This document shows positions 37,221 through 44,884 of a stretch of 64,000 nucleotides of DNA, one piece after another. Position 1 is the stretch's first letter. Each line of letters opens with the position of its first letter. The notes under the pieces were generated by a model, which worked only from the letters and a program-made list of their open reading frames with translations, was not told the DNA's origin and did not search any database. Position numbers and translations under genes: made by a program. The DNA comes from Phycicoccus sp. M110.8 (GTDB lineage: Bacteria > Actinomycetota > Actinomycetes > Actinomycetales > Dermatophilaceae), in the NCBI RefSeq assembly GCF_032464895.1, contig NZ_JAWDIC010000001.1, positions 2,232,001-2,296,000 on the forward strand, read 5' to 3'.

Positions 37221-38777
37221 ATGGACGAGACCACGGAGCTCGAGAGGCTGCGGGCGCGGGTGGCGCAGCTCGAGGCCGAGCTGTCGACGGCGGGACCCGC
37301 CGGCGCGCCGAGCGCGCCACGTCACGGCCCGAGGTCCCGCTGGTGGTCGGTGCTGTCCGCGGTCCTCGTCGTGCTGGGCACGGTCCTGGCGCCGGTGTCC
37401 GTGGCCTCCACGTGGGCCGGCCGGACGCTGTCGGACACCAGCCGGTACGTGGAGACGGTGGCCCCCGTCGCGCACGATCCCGGCGTCCAGGACGCCATCG
37501 CCGACAGGGTCACGCAGGTGGTCTTCGAGCACCTCGACGTCGGTGCCATCACGTCCCAGGCGCTGACGGCGCTGGCACAACGAGGGGACCTGCCACCCCG
37601 GGTGGCGAGCGTCCTGCCGAACCTGTCGGTGCCGATCGAGAAGGGCGTGCAGAACTTCACCCGAGACCAGGTGCAGACCCTGGTGCGGAGCCCCCAGTTC
37701 GCGCAGCTGTGGGACCAGGTGAACCGGGTGGCGCACCAGCAGGTCGTCGGCCTGCTCGAGGGGCGCAGCACGGGCGCGGTGACCACGCGCGGCGACGCGA
37801 TCGTCCTCAACCTCGCGCCGGTCATCGCGGCGGTCAGGGACCGGCTGGTCGCCCAGGGCTTCGGCCTGGCCTCGAGCATCCCCACGGTCGACACCTCGTT
37901 CGTCCTGGTGCAGACGCAGGGCCTCACGAAGGCCCAGACGATGTTCGCCCTCCTCAACACCCTCGGTACGTGGTTGCCCTTCGTCGCGCTCGGACTGCTG
38001 GTCGCCGGGGTGCTCGTGGCGCGTGACCGTCGCCGGGTCCTCGTCAGGACGGGCCTGGCCCTCGCGGTCGCCATGATCGCGCTCGGCATCGGCCTGGCCC
38101 TCACGCGCCTGTGGTACCTCGACACCCGGCCGGGCACGCTGTTGCCGGACGAGAGTGCCGCGTACGTCTTCGACACCCTGGTGCGCTTCCTGCGCACCAG
38201 CCTGCGCACGGTGGCGGTGGTGGGCCTCGTGGTCGCCGGGGCGGCCCTCCTCGCGGGTCCCTCGCGGCCGGCGGTCAGGACCCGCGCGGTCGTGGCCGCC
38301 GGGATCGGTTCGGCCCGTCGGGACAGCGAGGCCGCGGGCCTGGACCTCGGGCGCTTCGGGGCGTGGGTGGCCACGTACCGGCGCCCCCTGCGCCTCACCG
38401 TGGCGCTGGGGTGGGGCCTGGTCCTCGTGCTGTGGGACCGGCCGACCGGGTGGGTGGTGGCGTGGACCGCGGTCGCCGCAGGACTGCTCCTCCTCGTCGT
38501 GGAGTTCCTGGCGCATCCGGTCGGCGAGGCCTCCGGACCGACCCCGGCCGGGGCGCCCGGTTCGACGTCGGCCTCGACGTCGGCTTCGGCGCCGGCCTCG
38601 ACATCGGCTACGACGTCAGCCGCGCGTGCGCCGGAGCCGCTGGTCATCTCGGGACTGCCAGTCGTAGATGACGGAGGTGCGCAGCACGAGGTCCTGCGCC
38701 GACCGGTTCTCCCGGCTCAGCGCGACCCAGAAGAGTCCGATGGGAAAGCAGGTGCACAGCAGCGCCCGGACGAGTGA
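37221..38777 (+). CDS. Multi-pass membrane protein with N-terminal coiled coil
   Basis: A 518-residue protein: short heptad-like start (E-L-E-R-L-R-A-R-V-A-Q-L-E-A-E-L), a membrane helix near residues 40-60, an extracytoplasmic region of about 190 residues, then four or five helices and a low-complexity Ser/Thr/Ala tail from about residue 445. Members of this kind are common but unnamed in actinobacteria. Last gene of the LAL operon. Its final 160 bases overlap the convergent RDD gene, which is unusually long for two real genes. Confidence 0.75.
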   Translation: MDETTELERLRARVAQLEAELSTAGPAGAPSAPRHGPRSRWWSVLSAVLVVLGTVLAPVSVASTWAGRTLSDTSRYVETVAPVAHDPGVQDAIADRVTQVVFEHLDVGAITSQALTALAQRGDLPPRVASVLPNLSVPIEKGVQNFTRDQVQTLVRSPQFAQLWDQVNRVAHQQVVGLLEGRSTGAVTTRGDAIVLNLAPVIAAVRDRLVAQGFGLASSIPTVDTSFVLVQTQGLTKAQTMFALLNTLGTWLPFVALGLLVAGVLVARDRRRVLVRTGLALAVAMIALGIGLALTRLWYLDTRPGTLLPDESAAYVFDTLVRFLRTSLRTVAVVGLVVAGAALLAGPSRPAVRTRAVVAAGIGSARRDSEAAGLDLGRFGAWVATYRRPLRLTVALGWGLVLVLWDRPTGWVVAWTAVAAGLLLLVVEFLAHPVGEASGPTPAGAPGSTSASTSASAPASTSATTSAARAPEPLVISGLPVVDDGGAQHEVLRRPVLPAQRDPEESDGKAGAQQRPDE

Positions 38778-39119
38778 CCCCGCCAGGTGCATCCTCTGGC
38801 CGTGCAGGTTCACCACCCGCAGGCCCATCAGCAGGTCCCCGTAGGTGCGCCCGCTGGACCACCAGCACACGGTGAGGTATGCCACGCACACCCCGAAGCC
38901 CGCGGCCATGCTCAGGAGCAGGCTGGTGTCGGGGAAGGTGAAGCCTCGCGGCGAGAGGATGAACCTGATGGCGGTGACTCCGGCATACCCGGCCCCCACC
39001 AGGAGCCCCACGACCGCGGCGTCGACGGCGGACGCGACGAGACGACTCACGAGGCCGGCGCGCCGGCCCTGGTACGGGCGCGCGACCCGCGGCAGTGGGG
39101 AGACGCCTCGGCCGGCCAT
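38616..39119 (-). CDS. RDD family membrane protein
   Basis: A 167-residue protein with the RDD pattern: R-L-V-A-S-A-V-D-A-A-V-V-G-L in the first helix, then R-T-Y-G-D-L-L-M-G-L-R-V-V and a third helix with A-L-L-C-T-C-F-P-I-G-L. Three helices are predicted. RDD proteins are thought to be transporters or sodium/proton antiporters in some species. ATG 39119 lies seven bases after the stop of the repeat-protein gene, so the two are an operon. Confidence 0.85.
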   Translation of the reverse strand: MAGRGVSPLPRVARPYQGRRAGLVSRLVASAVDAAVVGLLVGAGYAGVTAIRFILSPRGFTFPDTSLLLSMAAGFGVCVAYLTVCWWSSGRTYGDLLMGLRVVNLHGQRMHLAGSLVRALLCTCFPIGLFWVALSRENRSAQDLVLRTSVIYDWQSRDDQRLRRTRG

Positions 39120-39126
39120 GCCGATG

Positions 39127-40173
39127 TCACGGCACCCGATCGCGCGTCGGGGCCGGGTGTCCGTCGGGGGACGGGTTCTCGTCCGCGACCTGCCGGCCTG
39201 GCCACTGGTCGCCGGGGAGCTGCAGCTCGGGCGGCGGTACCTCGGACGGCTGCTTCCCGGCGGGGACACCCGTGGAGCGGCGGCCGTGGCGCAGCAGGAA
39301 GCGGTCCACCACGTGGCTGACGGCCTCGTCGGCGGTGATGCCCTGCATCCGTGCCTCCTGCACCGTGTCCGAGGCCATGCTCCCGGTGGACTCCCGGATG
39401 ATCTCCGCCAGGTTGACCCCGTCGATGACCTGGTCCGCGAGGCCGATCAGGTCGAGGCGCGCCAGCACTGCCTGCACGACGGCGTCCAGGTCGACACGCT
39501 GGAGCACCACCGAGGTGAGGTCCAGGCGGTCGAGCACGGCGTCCATGTCGATGCGCTCGATGACGCGGTCGAGGTCGGCGCGTGCCACGACGGCGTCCAC
39601 GTCGATGCGCTCGATGACGCGGTCGAGGTCGGCGCGTGCCACGACGGCGTCCACGTCGACGCGCTCGATGACGCGGTCGAGGTCGGCCCGTGCCACGACG
39701 GCATCGACGTCGACGCGCTCGAGAACCGCGTCGAGGTCGGCCCGTGCCACCACGGCGTCCACGTCCACCCCACGGACGACGGCCTCGATGTCCACCCTCC
39801 TGACGGCCCGGTCGAGGTCGACGCCGGCGACCACCTCGTCGAGGTCGACGTACTCCGTCACGAGGCCGGTGACGTCGACGCGGCCCAGGACCTCGGCCGC
39901 CACCCTCGGGACCAGCACGTCGACCAGCGCCACGAGCTCCTGGCGCAGCCGCCGCCGCCGACTCGAGCCCTCGTGGCCGAGCACGCCGAGCCAGTGGGCC
40001 GGGCGGAGGCCCGAGGGCACCGGTGCGAGCCGGGACAGCCTCGTGAGCGGGTCGACCAGGGGTCGGGTCCTGCGGCCGGCCTCCTGCACGCCGCGCGCCC
40101 CGAGCCGCACCAGCGCGATGGCTCGTCCGGTGGCTCCCAGCCCGACGTCGAGCAGCACCATCGAGTTGGTCAT
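39127..40173 (-). CDS. Protein with tandem 18-residue D-x-D-A-V repeats
   Basis: A 348-residue protein. The first 110 residues are basic, without clear motifs. Residues about 110-235 consist of repeats with the consensus V-D-V-D-A-V-V-A-R-A-D-L-D-R-V-I-E-R, two of them encoded by identical 54-bp units. A C-terminal part with M-A-S-D-T-V-Q-E and a Pro-rich tail follows. The repeat pattern of hydrophobic and acidic positions suggests a helical rod or amphipathic surface. GACAGGAGGG precedes the ATG. Unknown function; cotranscribed with an RDD protein. Confidence 0.8.
   Translation of the reverse strand: MTNSMVLLDVGLGATGRAIALVRLGARGVQEAGRRTRPLVDPLTRLSRLAPVPSGLRPAHWLGVLGHEGSSRRRRLRQELVALVDVLVPRVAAEVLGRVDVTGLVTEYVDLDEVVAGVDLDRAVRRVDIEAVVRGVDVDAVVARADLDAVLERVDVDAVVARADLDRVIERVDVDAVVARADLDRVIERIDVDAVVARADLDRVIERIDMDAVLDRLDLTSVVLQRVDLDAVVQAVLARLDLIGLADQVIDGVNLAEIIRESTGSMASDTVQEARMQGITADEAVSHVVDRFLLRHGRRSTGVPAGKQPSEVPPPELQLPGDQWPGRQVADENPSPDGHPAPTRDRVP
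39547..39762 (-). repeat. 54-bp coding tandem repeat, four units
   Basis: Units 39547-39600 and 39601-39654 are identical over all 54 bases; 39655-39708 and 39709-39762 differ at a few positions, and diverged units lie on both sides. The perfect copy pair implies a recent duplication or ongoing copy-number change. Confidence 0.92.
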
Positions 40174-40247
40174 CGGAAGTACCCTCCTGTCGCACGATGC
40201 GGCAGAGGCGCCGTCGCGGTGCGGAACCCGTGCCGGATGCAGCCCAC

Positions 40248-40262
40248 AGGTCCTGACCGACC
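40248..40262 (-). promoter_or_regulatory. GGTCGGTCAGGACCT element before the repeat-protein operon
   Basis: On the minus strand, 74 bp before ATG 40173. It differs in one base from the element before the LuxR operon. A short palindrome GGTCC-ATG-GGACC lies just beyond it at 40285-40297. Confidence 0.5.
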
Positions 40263-40317
40263 CTTGTCGCGCCTCTACCGCTGAGGTCCATGGGACCGCA
40301 CCTCGGCGCCGGGCGGA

Positions 40318-40334
40318 TCATCCCCCTGGGGTGA
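40318..40334 (+). promoter_or_regulatory. TCATCC-N5-GGATGA operator candidate, site 3
   Basis: TCATCC-N5-GGGTGA, 11 of 12 positions, 72 bp before the DUF6325 gene. Same spacing as the two perfect sites. Confidence 0.55.
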
Positions 40335-40406
40335 GGCAGCCGACGGCGGCCCGGGGGAGATTGGACGGCAGGAGAACCGCGCAGCACCGGATGCCGAGGA
40401 GAAGAC

Positions 40407-40874
40407 GTGAGCACCGTCAGCACCATGGACGTCGTCGGACCCATCGACTTCGTCCTCCTGGAGTTCCCGCAGGACCGGCTCACGGGCGAGGTGAGCACAG
40501 CCCTCGCCGACCTGGTCGAGAGCGGGACGATCCGCCTGTACGACCTGGTCGTCCTCAGCAAGGACCTCGAGGGGTCCGTGCACGTGGTGGAGCTGGCCGG
40601 TGCGCAGGGGTCGGAGGGCCACTTCTCCTCGTTCGCGGGAGCAGCCTCGGGCCTCATCGGGGACGACGACGTCACGCAGGCAGCAGCCGCGATCGAGCCG
40701 GGCACGGTGGCCGCACTCATCGTGTACGAGAACCGTTGGGCCGAGCCGTTCGTCGCGGCGGTGGTGGACAGCGGGGGAGACCTGGTGGCCAGCCAGCGGA
40801 TCTCTGCGGCTGACCTCATGGACGCCCTCGAGGCGCTCGAGACATCGGACGACGTCGAGACCACCGAGGGGTGA
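40407..40874 (+). CDS. DUF6325 family protein
   Basis: A 155-residue soluble protein beginning (after a short lead) V-G-P-I-D-F-V-L-L-E-F-P, with D-L-V-V-L-S-K-D-L-E-G-S and I-V-Y-E-N-R-W-A in the second half. This layout matches the DUF6325/DUF1269-like family, named from memory; no activity is known. GTG 40407 follows GAGGAGAAG; ATG 40425 is an alternative. First gene of an operon with a SHOCT protein and an ion channel. Confidence 0.82.
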   Translation: MSTVSTMDVVGPIDFVLLEFPQDRLTGEVSTALADLVESGTIRLYDLVVLSKDLEGSVHVVELAGAQGSEGHFSSFAGAASGLIGDDDVTQAAAAIEPGTVAALIVYENRWAEPFVAAVVDSGGDLVASQRISAADLMDALEALETSDDVETTEG

Positions 40875-40879
40875 GGACG

Positions 40880-41242
40880 ATGCCTGGACTGTTGCGTGGG
40901 GTGGCCCGGACGGCGGTCATCGCGGGGACAGCCACGGCGGTGAGTGGGCGCGTCCAGCGCCGGCAGGCGGAGCGGTTCGCCCAGCGCGATGCCGCGATCT
41001 ACGCGCAACGCGAGCAGGCGTACCAGGAGCAGACGGCTCCCGCCGCCCCCGCGCCCGCCGCCCCTGCCCCCGCGCCCGTCGCCCCTGCACCCGCCGGATC
41101 CGCGGCCCAGGTCGCGGGGTCGGTCGACACCACGGGCGACACGATCCAGCACCTCAAGGACCTCGCGGAGCTGAGGAGCCAGGGGATCCTGACGGACGAG
41201 GAGTTCGCGGCGCAGAAGGCGAAGATCCTCGGCGGCAGCTGA
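40880..41242 (+). CDS. SHOCT domain protein
   Basis: A 120-residue protein: a short helical start, an Ala/Pro-rich linker and the C-terminal SHOCT motif L-K-D-L-A-E-L-R-S-Q-G-I-L-T-D-E-E-F-A-A-Q-K-A-K-I-L. SHOCT segments mediate oligomerisation or membrane association. ATG 40880 has a GTGAGGA site; GTG 40871, overlapping the upstream stop as GTGA, is also possible. Operon with DUF6325. Confidence 0.85.
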   Translation: MPGLLRGVARTAVIAGTATAVSGRVQRRQAERFAQRDAAIYAQREQAYQEQTAPAAPAPAAPAPAPVAPAPAGSAAQVAGSVDTTGDTIQHLKDLAELRSQGILTDEEFAAQKAKILGGS

Positions 41243-41309
41243 CCCCTGCGGCGAGCCGACGCCGGACGGCTCACCGCGACCGGGACGTCACGACCAGCCG
41301 GGAGGTGGC

Positions 41310-41879
41310 ATGGGCGAGCTCAGGCAGCAGCAGGCTCCCGTGCCCCCGCTGGAGGAACGGCACCCCGCTCCCACCCGTGAGCGCCTCGCGCTGCGCTCGG
41401 TCGCACGGTCGCTGGCCGTCTCGACCGCCATCACGGTGCTCTACTTCGTCCTTCCGCTGCGACCGCGCGCCTGGGGTGCCGTGCTGACGTTGGCGATCGG
41501 CCTGCTCGTCGTCGCCGCGGTGGTGGTGTGGCAGGTGGTCCTGATCGTCCGCTCGCCGTACCCGGGGCTCCAGGCGCTCACCACCCTCGCCCTGGTCATA
41601 CCCCTCTTCCTGGTGGGCTTCGCGGCCACGTACTTCATCCTGTCCTCGACGGACCAGGCCGCCTTCTCGGCGTCCCTGACCCGGCTGGACGCCGCCTACT
41701 TCGCCGTGACGACCTTCGCGACGGTCGGGTTCGGCGACATCGTCGCGCGGTCGGAGGTGGCGCGGGCGGTGGTCACCGTGCAGATGCTGGCCGGCCTGGT
41801 CCTCGTCGGGATCGTCGCCCGGGTGGTCGTCGGAGCGGTCCAGGAGGGCCGCAGTCGTCGGCGCACCTCCTCGGACTGA
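41310..41879 (+). CDS. Potassium-channel-like membrane protein
   Basis: A 189-residue protein with four predicted helices. The last two flank a pore loop T-T-F-A-T-V-G-F-G-D-I, which is the potassium selectivity filter TVGYG with Phe for Tyr (residues about 135-143). The two N-terminal helices lack a charged voltage sensor. GGGAGG precedes the ATG. Convergent with the YihY gene; a 25-bp tandem repeat lies over both stop codons. Confidence 0.85.
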   Translation: MGELRQQQAPVPPLEERHPAPTRERLALRSVARSLAVSTAITVLYFVLPLRPRAWGAVLTLAIGLLVVAAVVVWQVVLIVRSPYPGLQALTTLALVIPLFLVGFAATYFILSSTDQAAFSASLTRLDAAYFAVTTFATVGFGDIVARSEVARAVVTVQMLAGLVLVGIVARVVVGAVQEGRSRRRTSSD

Positions 41880-41928
41880 CGGCTCGTCCGCCTCATCGGA
41901 CTGACGGCTCGTCCGCCTCCTCGGTCTG
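41866..41928. repeat. 25-bp tandem repeat spanning two convergent stop codons
   Basis: Units at 41866-41890 and 41891-41915 differ in one base (CCTCMTCGGACTGACGGCTC followed by GTCCG), with a partial third. The repeat contains the stop of the channel gene and the end of the YihY gene, whose last codons are thereby duplicated. Confidence 0.8.
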
Positions 41929-42804
41929 CACCGACGGTCCTCGGTCTGCCCCGACGGCCGTGCGTACCCGCCGTGCCCACCGCTCGGGCGAGCGGTCCAG
42001 CTCACCGGCCACGATGGCTGCCACCACGATGATCATGGAGATGCACAGGAGCCAGCCCACCAGGGCGAGCGTGACGCCGAAGAGCCCGTAGCGACGGTTG
42101 TAGCTCTCGAGCAGGCCCGGCATGTACACGGTGGTGGCAGCACCGTACGCGTTCGCGCAGAACGCAGCCATGAGGCCGCCGACGAGCAGCCGGCGCCAGT
42201 GCACCCGGCGGTCCAGCAGCAGCCACGGGATGGAGGTCCACAGCACCAGGCTGGCCAGGAGCGACAGGGGCGCGCCCAGGAGCCAGTCACCCGGCAGGTG
42301 CCGCACGACGGCCCGCGCCAGGCCCAGGAGGACGATCTCCACCAGCATTGCGCTGAGGCCCAACGTGGCGTTCAGCGACCCCCGCAGGCCGACGACGCCC
42401 GGGTCGCCCTCGCGGTGCCACGCCTGCCGGTACATGCGCTGGATCCTGCGGGTGAGGGAGACGCCCGAGACCACCATCAGGACCACGCTCAACAGCTCGG
42501 TGCTGGGGTTGGTGGAGCCGCCGAACATCTGCTGCACTGCAGCGGCGCTCTCCCCGGACAGGTTGAACCGGCCCACGATGGCGTCGGCGACCAGCCCACG
42601 GCGCGACGCCGGCGCCAGCGCCGCCACCAGGATGAGCAGCGGGATCAGGGCGGTGAACGCCTGCGACGCGATCACCATGGCCCGGTCGACGGCCTGCTGG
42701 GCCACGAGCTGTTGCACGCAACGGCCCGCGAACGACTCCCCGAGCCGGCGCCTCAGCACCTCGGCATCGGGGAGTCGTCGCCGTACGTCCGTTCGTCGCC
42801 GCAC
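41893..42804 (-). CDS. YihY/BrkB-like membrane protein
   Basis: About 303 residues with six predicted helices; I-A-S-Q-A-F-T-A-L-I-P-L-L-I-L-V-A-A-L near the start and G-L-F-G-V-T-L-A-L-V-G-W-L-L in the second half are typical of the YihY/virulence factor BrkB family. The start is uncertain: GTG 42804 lies 23 bp after the upstream SHOCT gene but has a weak ribosome site; GTG codons further in are possible. Function of the family is not established. Confidence 0.78.
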   Translation of the reverse strand: MRRRTDVRRRLPDAEVLRRRLGESFAGRCVQQLVAQQAVDRAMVIASQAFTALIPLLILVAALAPASRRGLVADAIVGRFNLSGESAAAVQQMFGGSTNPSTELLSVVLMVVSGVSLTRRIQRMYRQAWHREGDPGVVGLRGSLNATLGLSAMLVEIVLLGLARAVVRHLPGDWLLGAPLSLLASLVLWTSIPWLLLDRRVHWRRLLVGGLMAAFCANAYGAATTVYMPGLLESYNRRYGLFGVTLALVGWLLCISMIIVVAAIVAGELDRSPERWARRVRTAVGADRGPSVQTEEADEPSVR

Positions 42805-42827
42805 GGTCGTCCGGGCGGGCGTCGGCC

Positions 42828-43211
42828 TCAGGTCAGGGCCTTGGCCTTGTTGGTGTTGAACTCGGCGTCGCTGATCACGCCGTTGTCCAGCATGGTCTTG
42901 GCCTGGGCGATCTGGTCCGTGGGGCAGGGGGTGGACGGCCCGGCGAGGCTGCGGATGTAGTCCTCCTGCTGCTGGCGCACCTGGACCGCGTCCTTCGCCG
43001 CGCGGTCGGACATGCCCCACCCACGGGCGATGAGGTACACGACGGGCGCGAGGAACGGCATGAAGATCAGGAAGACCACCCACAGCGCCTTGGCGACGCC
43101 GGAGGTCCCCTTGTCCCGGACGAGGTCGACGACGATCGAGAACATCACCATGAGGTACGCCACCAGGGCGTAGGTGATGAAGATGAACCACACGATGTCC
43201 CAGAACGACAT
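42828..43211 (-). CDS. SHOCT protein with two N-terminal membrane helices
   Basis: A 127-residue protein: two helices resembling a phospholipase D N-terminal (PLDc_N) hairpin (W-D-I-V-W-F-I-F-I-T-Y-A-L-V and W-V-V-F-L-I-F-M-P-F-L-A-P), a polar linker, and a C-terminal SHOCT motif Q-A-K-T-M-L-D-N-G-V-I-S-D-A-E-F-N. ATG 43211 follows GGAAGGGG. Operon with YihY. Confidence 0.85.
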   Translation of the reverse strand: MSFWDIVWFIFITYALVAYLMVMFSIVVDLVRDKGTSGVAKALWVVFLIFMPFLAPVVYLIARGWGMSDRAAKDAVQVRQQQEDYIRSLAGPSTPCPTDQIAQAKTMLDNGVISDAEFNTNKAKALT

Positions 43212-43287
43212 CTCTGCCACCCCTTCCAAGGGATCGGCGAACCTGTTCCGCCATCCCAAGCCTCTCGGCAGGGAGGGGGCTTCCGCT

Positions 43288-43304
43288 TCGTCTGCCGGGG
43301 ATGA
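43288..43304 (-). promoter_or_regulatory. TCATCC-N5-GGATGA operator candidate, half-strong site
   Basis: TCATCC-N5-AGACGA on the minus strand (10 of 12), 76 bp before the SHOCT gene. A still weaker relative, sharing GATCATCCCC with this site and with 40316-40325, lies at 44189-44205 upstream of the PAP2 gene. Confidence 0.4.
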
Positions 43305-43345
43305 TCTGCCCGCGCTCGGTGCGCCCCGGGGGTGGGCCCGGACGC

Positions 43346-44053
43346 TCAGGCTGTATGCCGGGTGCTCGCCCTGGCGAGCAGCGACCGCACGCGCGGGGTG
43401 TCCAGGACGAGGGCGAGCCCGGTGACCGTGCCGATCCCGACGGCCGCTCCGGCCACCGTGTCGGTGAAGTAGTGCCACCGCAGGGCGATGACGGCGCACG
43501 CGACGACGCAGGCCAGCCCGACAGACGCGGCGATCGCGGCAAGGGCCCACCGTGCGCGGACCCTCTGTGAGGCGTGCATCCGCGAGGGGTTCGTCCGCGA
43601 GGGGTTCACCAGAACGGTCACGGTGCCGGCCAGCGCGAACGCAGCGGTGGCGTGGCCGCTCGGAAAGCAGAGGAACCCGTCGTAGGTGCGGGCGACCAGC
43701 GGCTTGAGGACCAGCTCGACCACGCCGACCGAGAGGCAGACGGCCGCCACGGCGAGCAGGGCACCGTTGGCCCGCCCCGTCGCCAGGCACGCGAGTGCGA
43801 TGACGGCCGTGCAGACCGCTGCAGGAAGCCCCGCACCGGGTGCAGCCAGCCACGCCGCCACGCCGAGGTGGCTGCCGTAGGCGGAGATGACCGCGCCGTC
43901 GACCGCCCGGTCCAGGCTCCCGGGCCTGCTCTGGTGGAAGGACAGGGCGCCGAGGACGACGACCACGGCGCCGAGGGACACGAGCAGGCCTGCTGCCCTG
44001 GTGCGCGCCGGCCCGGACAACAACGGCGGCCCCACGCGGCTGACCGTTCGCAC
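43346..44053 (-). CDS. PAP2 superfamily phosphatase
   Basis: A 235-residue membrane enzyme with about six helices. The PAP2 motifs are visible: K-P-L-V-A-R-T-Y-D (KxxxxxxRP-like), P-S-G-H-A-T (PSGH) and a final R-W-H-Y-F-T-D (SRxxxxxHxxxD-like). Such enzymes dephosphorylate lipid or undecaprenyl phosphates. GTG 44053 is chosen because GGGAGG lies six bases before it; longer versions with upstream starts have non-family N-termini. The last codons contain GTATGCCG in reverse. Confidence 0.8.
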   Translation of the reverse strand: MRTVSRVGPPLLSGPARTRAAGLLVSLGAVVVVLGALSFHQSRPGSLDRAVDGAVISAYGSHLGVAAWLAAPGAGLPAAVCTAVIALACLATGRANGALLAVAAVCLSVGVVELVLKPLVARTYDGFLCFPSGHATAAFALAGTVTVLVNPSRTNPSRMHASQRVRARWALAAIAASVGLACVVACAVIALRWHYFTDTVAGAAVGIGTVTGLALVLDTPRVRSLLARASTRHTA

Positions 44054-44269
44054 GGCACGCCTCCCGCCCTTCCGACTGCTCCTCCGACGATCGTCGACGC
44101 ACCCAGTTTCCTGCACGCCACCGGCGAGGGCGTCCTGGAGGGGCCGCCCGGGCGGCGAGGAGCCCACGACGCGGGCGGCGCGCAGCACCCTGCCGATGGG
44201 GATGATCGGCGCCACCGCCATCGACTTCCTCGGACCCGAGCGGGACGGCCGTCAGCGCAGGGCCGTTGG

Positions 44270-44767
44270 TCAGGAGACGACGGCGTCGACCGCCTTCTTC
44301 AGGGCGCTCGGCTGCGCGGGGGAGCGGGGCGCGCGCTCCTTGGCAGCCAGCAGCTGCTCGCCGAGCTCGCGGAGCTGGGTGCGGCCGAGCCCCTCACGGA
44401 CCTTCGGGAACCAGTCGGACTCCTCCTCGTCCATGTGGTGCGTGACCGACTCGATGAGCACTGTGGTCTTGGCGTCGAACCGCTCGTCCGACGGCTTCAT
44501 CGTGCTGAGCTCCATGACGAGCACGTCGGCGACGTGGTGCTCCTCGTACGACTCCAGCACGTCGTCCTCGAGGTCGGGCAGCAGCCGGCGCACCTCGGGG
44601 TACATGACCTCGTTCTCGATGTAGGTGTGCACCGTCAGCAGCTCGACGACCTTCTCCACGATCTGGCCCTTGCGGGCCGGTGTCACGTCCTTGCGCTGGA
44701 ACTCGCGGAACAGGGCGCGGACCTCCTTGTGGTCCTCACGCAGGATGACGATGGCGTCGTTCGACAC
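44270..44767 (-). CDS. Hemerythrin domain protein
   Basis: A 165-residue four-helix protein with the metal ligands of the hemerythrin HHE fold: L-R-E-D-H-K-E-V, H-T-Y-I-E-N-E-V-M-Y, E-E-H-H-V-A-D and T-H-H-M-D-E-E-E-S. These bind a di-iron centre used for oxygen, NO or redox sensing. GTG 44767 has a GGAGGAG site. A SigB-type promoter lies 38 bp upstream. Confidence 0.9.
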   Translation of the reverse strand: MSNDAIVILREDHKEVRALFREFQRKDVTPARKGQIVEKVVELLTVHTYIENEVMYPEVRRLLPDLEDDVLESYEEHHVADVLVMELSTMKPSDERFDAKTTVLIESVTHHMDEEESDWFPKVREGLGRTQLRELGEQLLAAKERAPRSPAQPSALKKAVDAVVS

Positions 44768-44804
44768 GGGGGCTCCTCCAGGGTGGGACGGCTGGTGGCT
44801 GGGT

Positions 44805-44829
44805 CTACCCCTTCCCGCCTCCTCCAAAC
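44805..44829 (-). promoter_or_regulatory. SigB/SigF-type promoter before the hemerythrin gene
   Basis: On the minus strand GTTT (44829-44826), 15 bp, GGGTAG (44810-44805). It matches the actinobacterial SigB/SigF consensus GTTT-N15/17-GGGTAT except for the last base. Confidence 0.7.
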
Positions 44830-44884
44830 CGGCCGGGCAGCGGCCGTCCGCGCGGTCTAGCGTGGCGGGGATGAGGACTCCCCG

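Noticed and set aside
39547-39762. CRISPR-like or satellite DNA reading of the 54-bp repeat
   Set aside because: The unit is a multiple of three, is in frame and encodes a consistent 18-residue repeat within an operonic gene.
42805-43542. N-terminal extension of the YihY gene to 43542
   Set aside because: It would overlap the SHOCT gene in another frame and give a non-family, Arg/Pro-rich N-terminus.
43346-44221. Longer PAP2 protein starting at 44221
   Set aside because: The extra 56 residues contain no family sequence, and GTG 44053 has a good GGGAGG site. The upstream part more likely holds the promoter.
28000-44300. Prophage or integrative element inserted at tRNA-Thr
   Set aside because: No integrase, no repeat of the tRNA 3' end was noticed downstream, and codon usage and GC look like the flanks.
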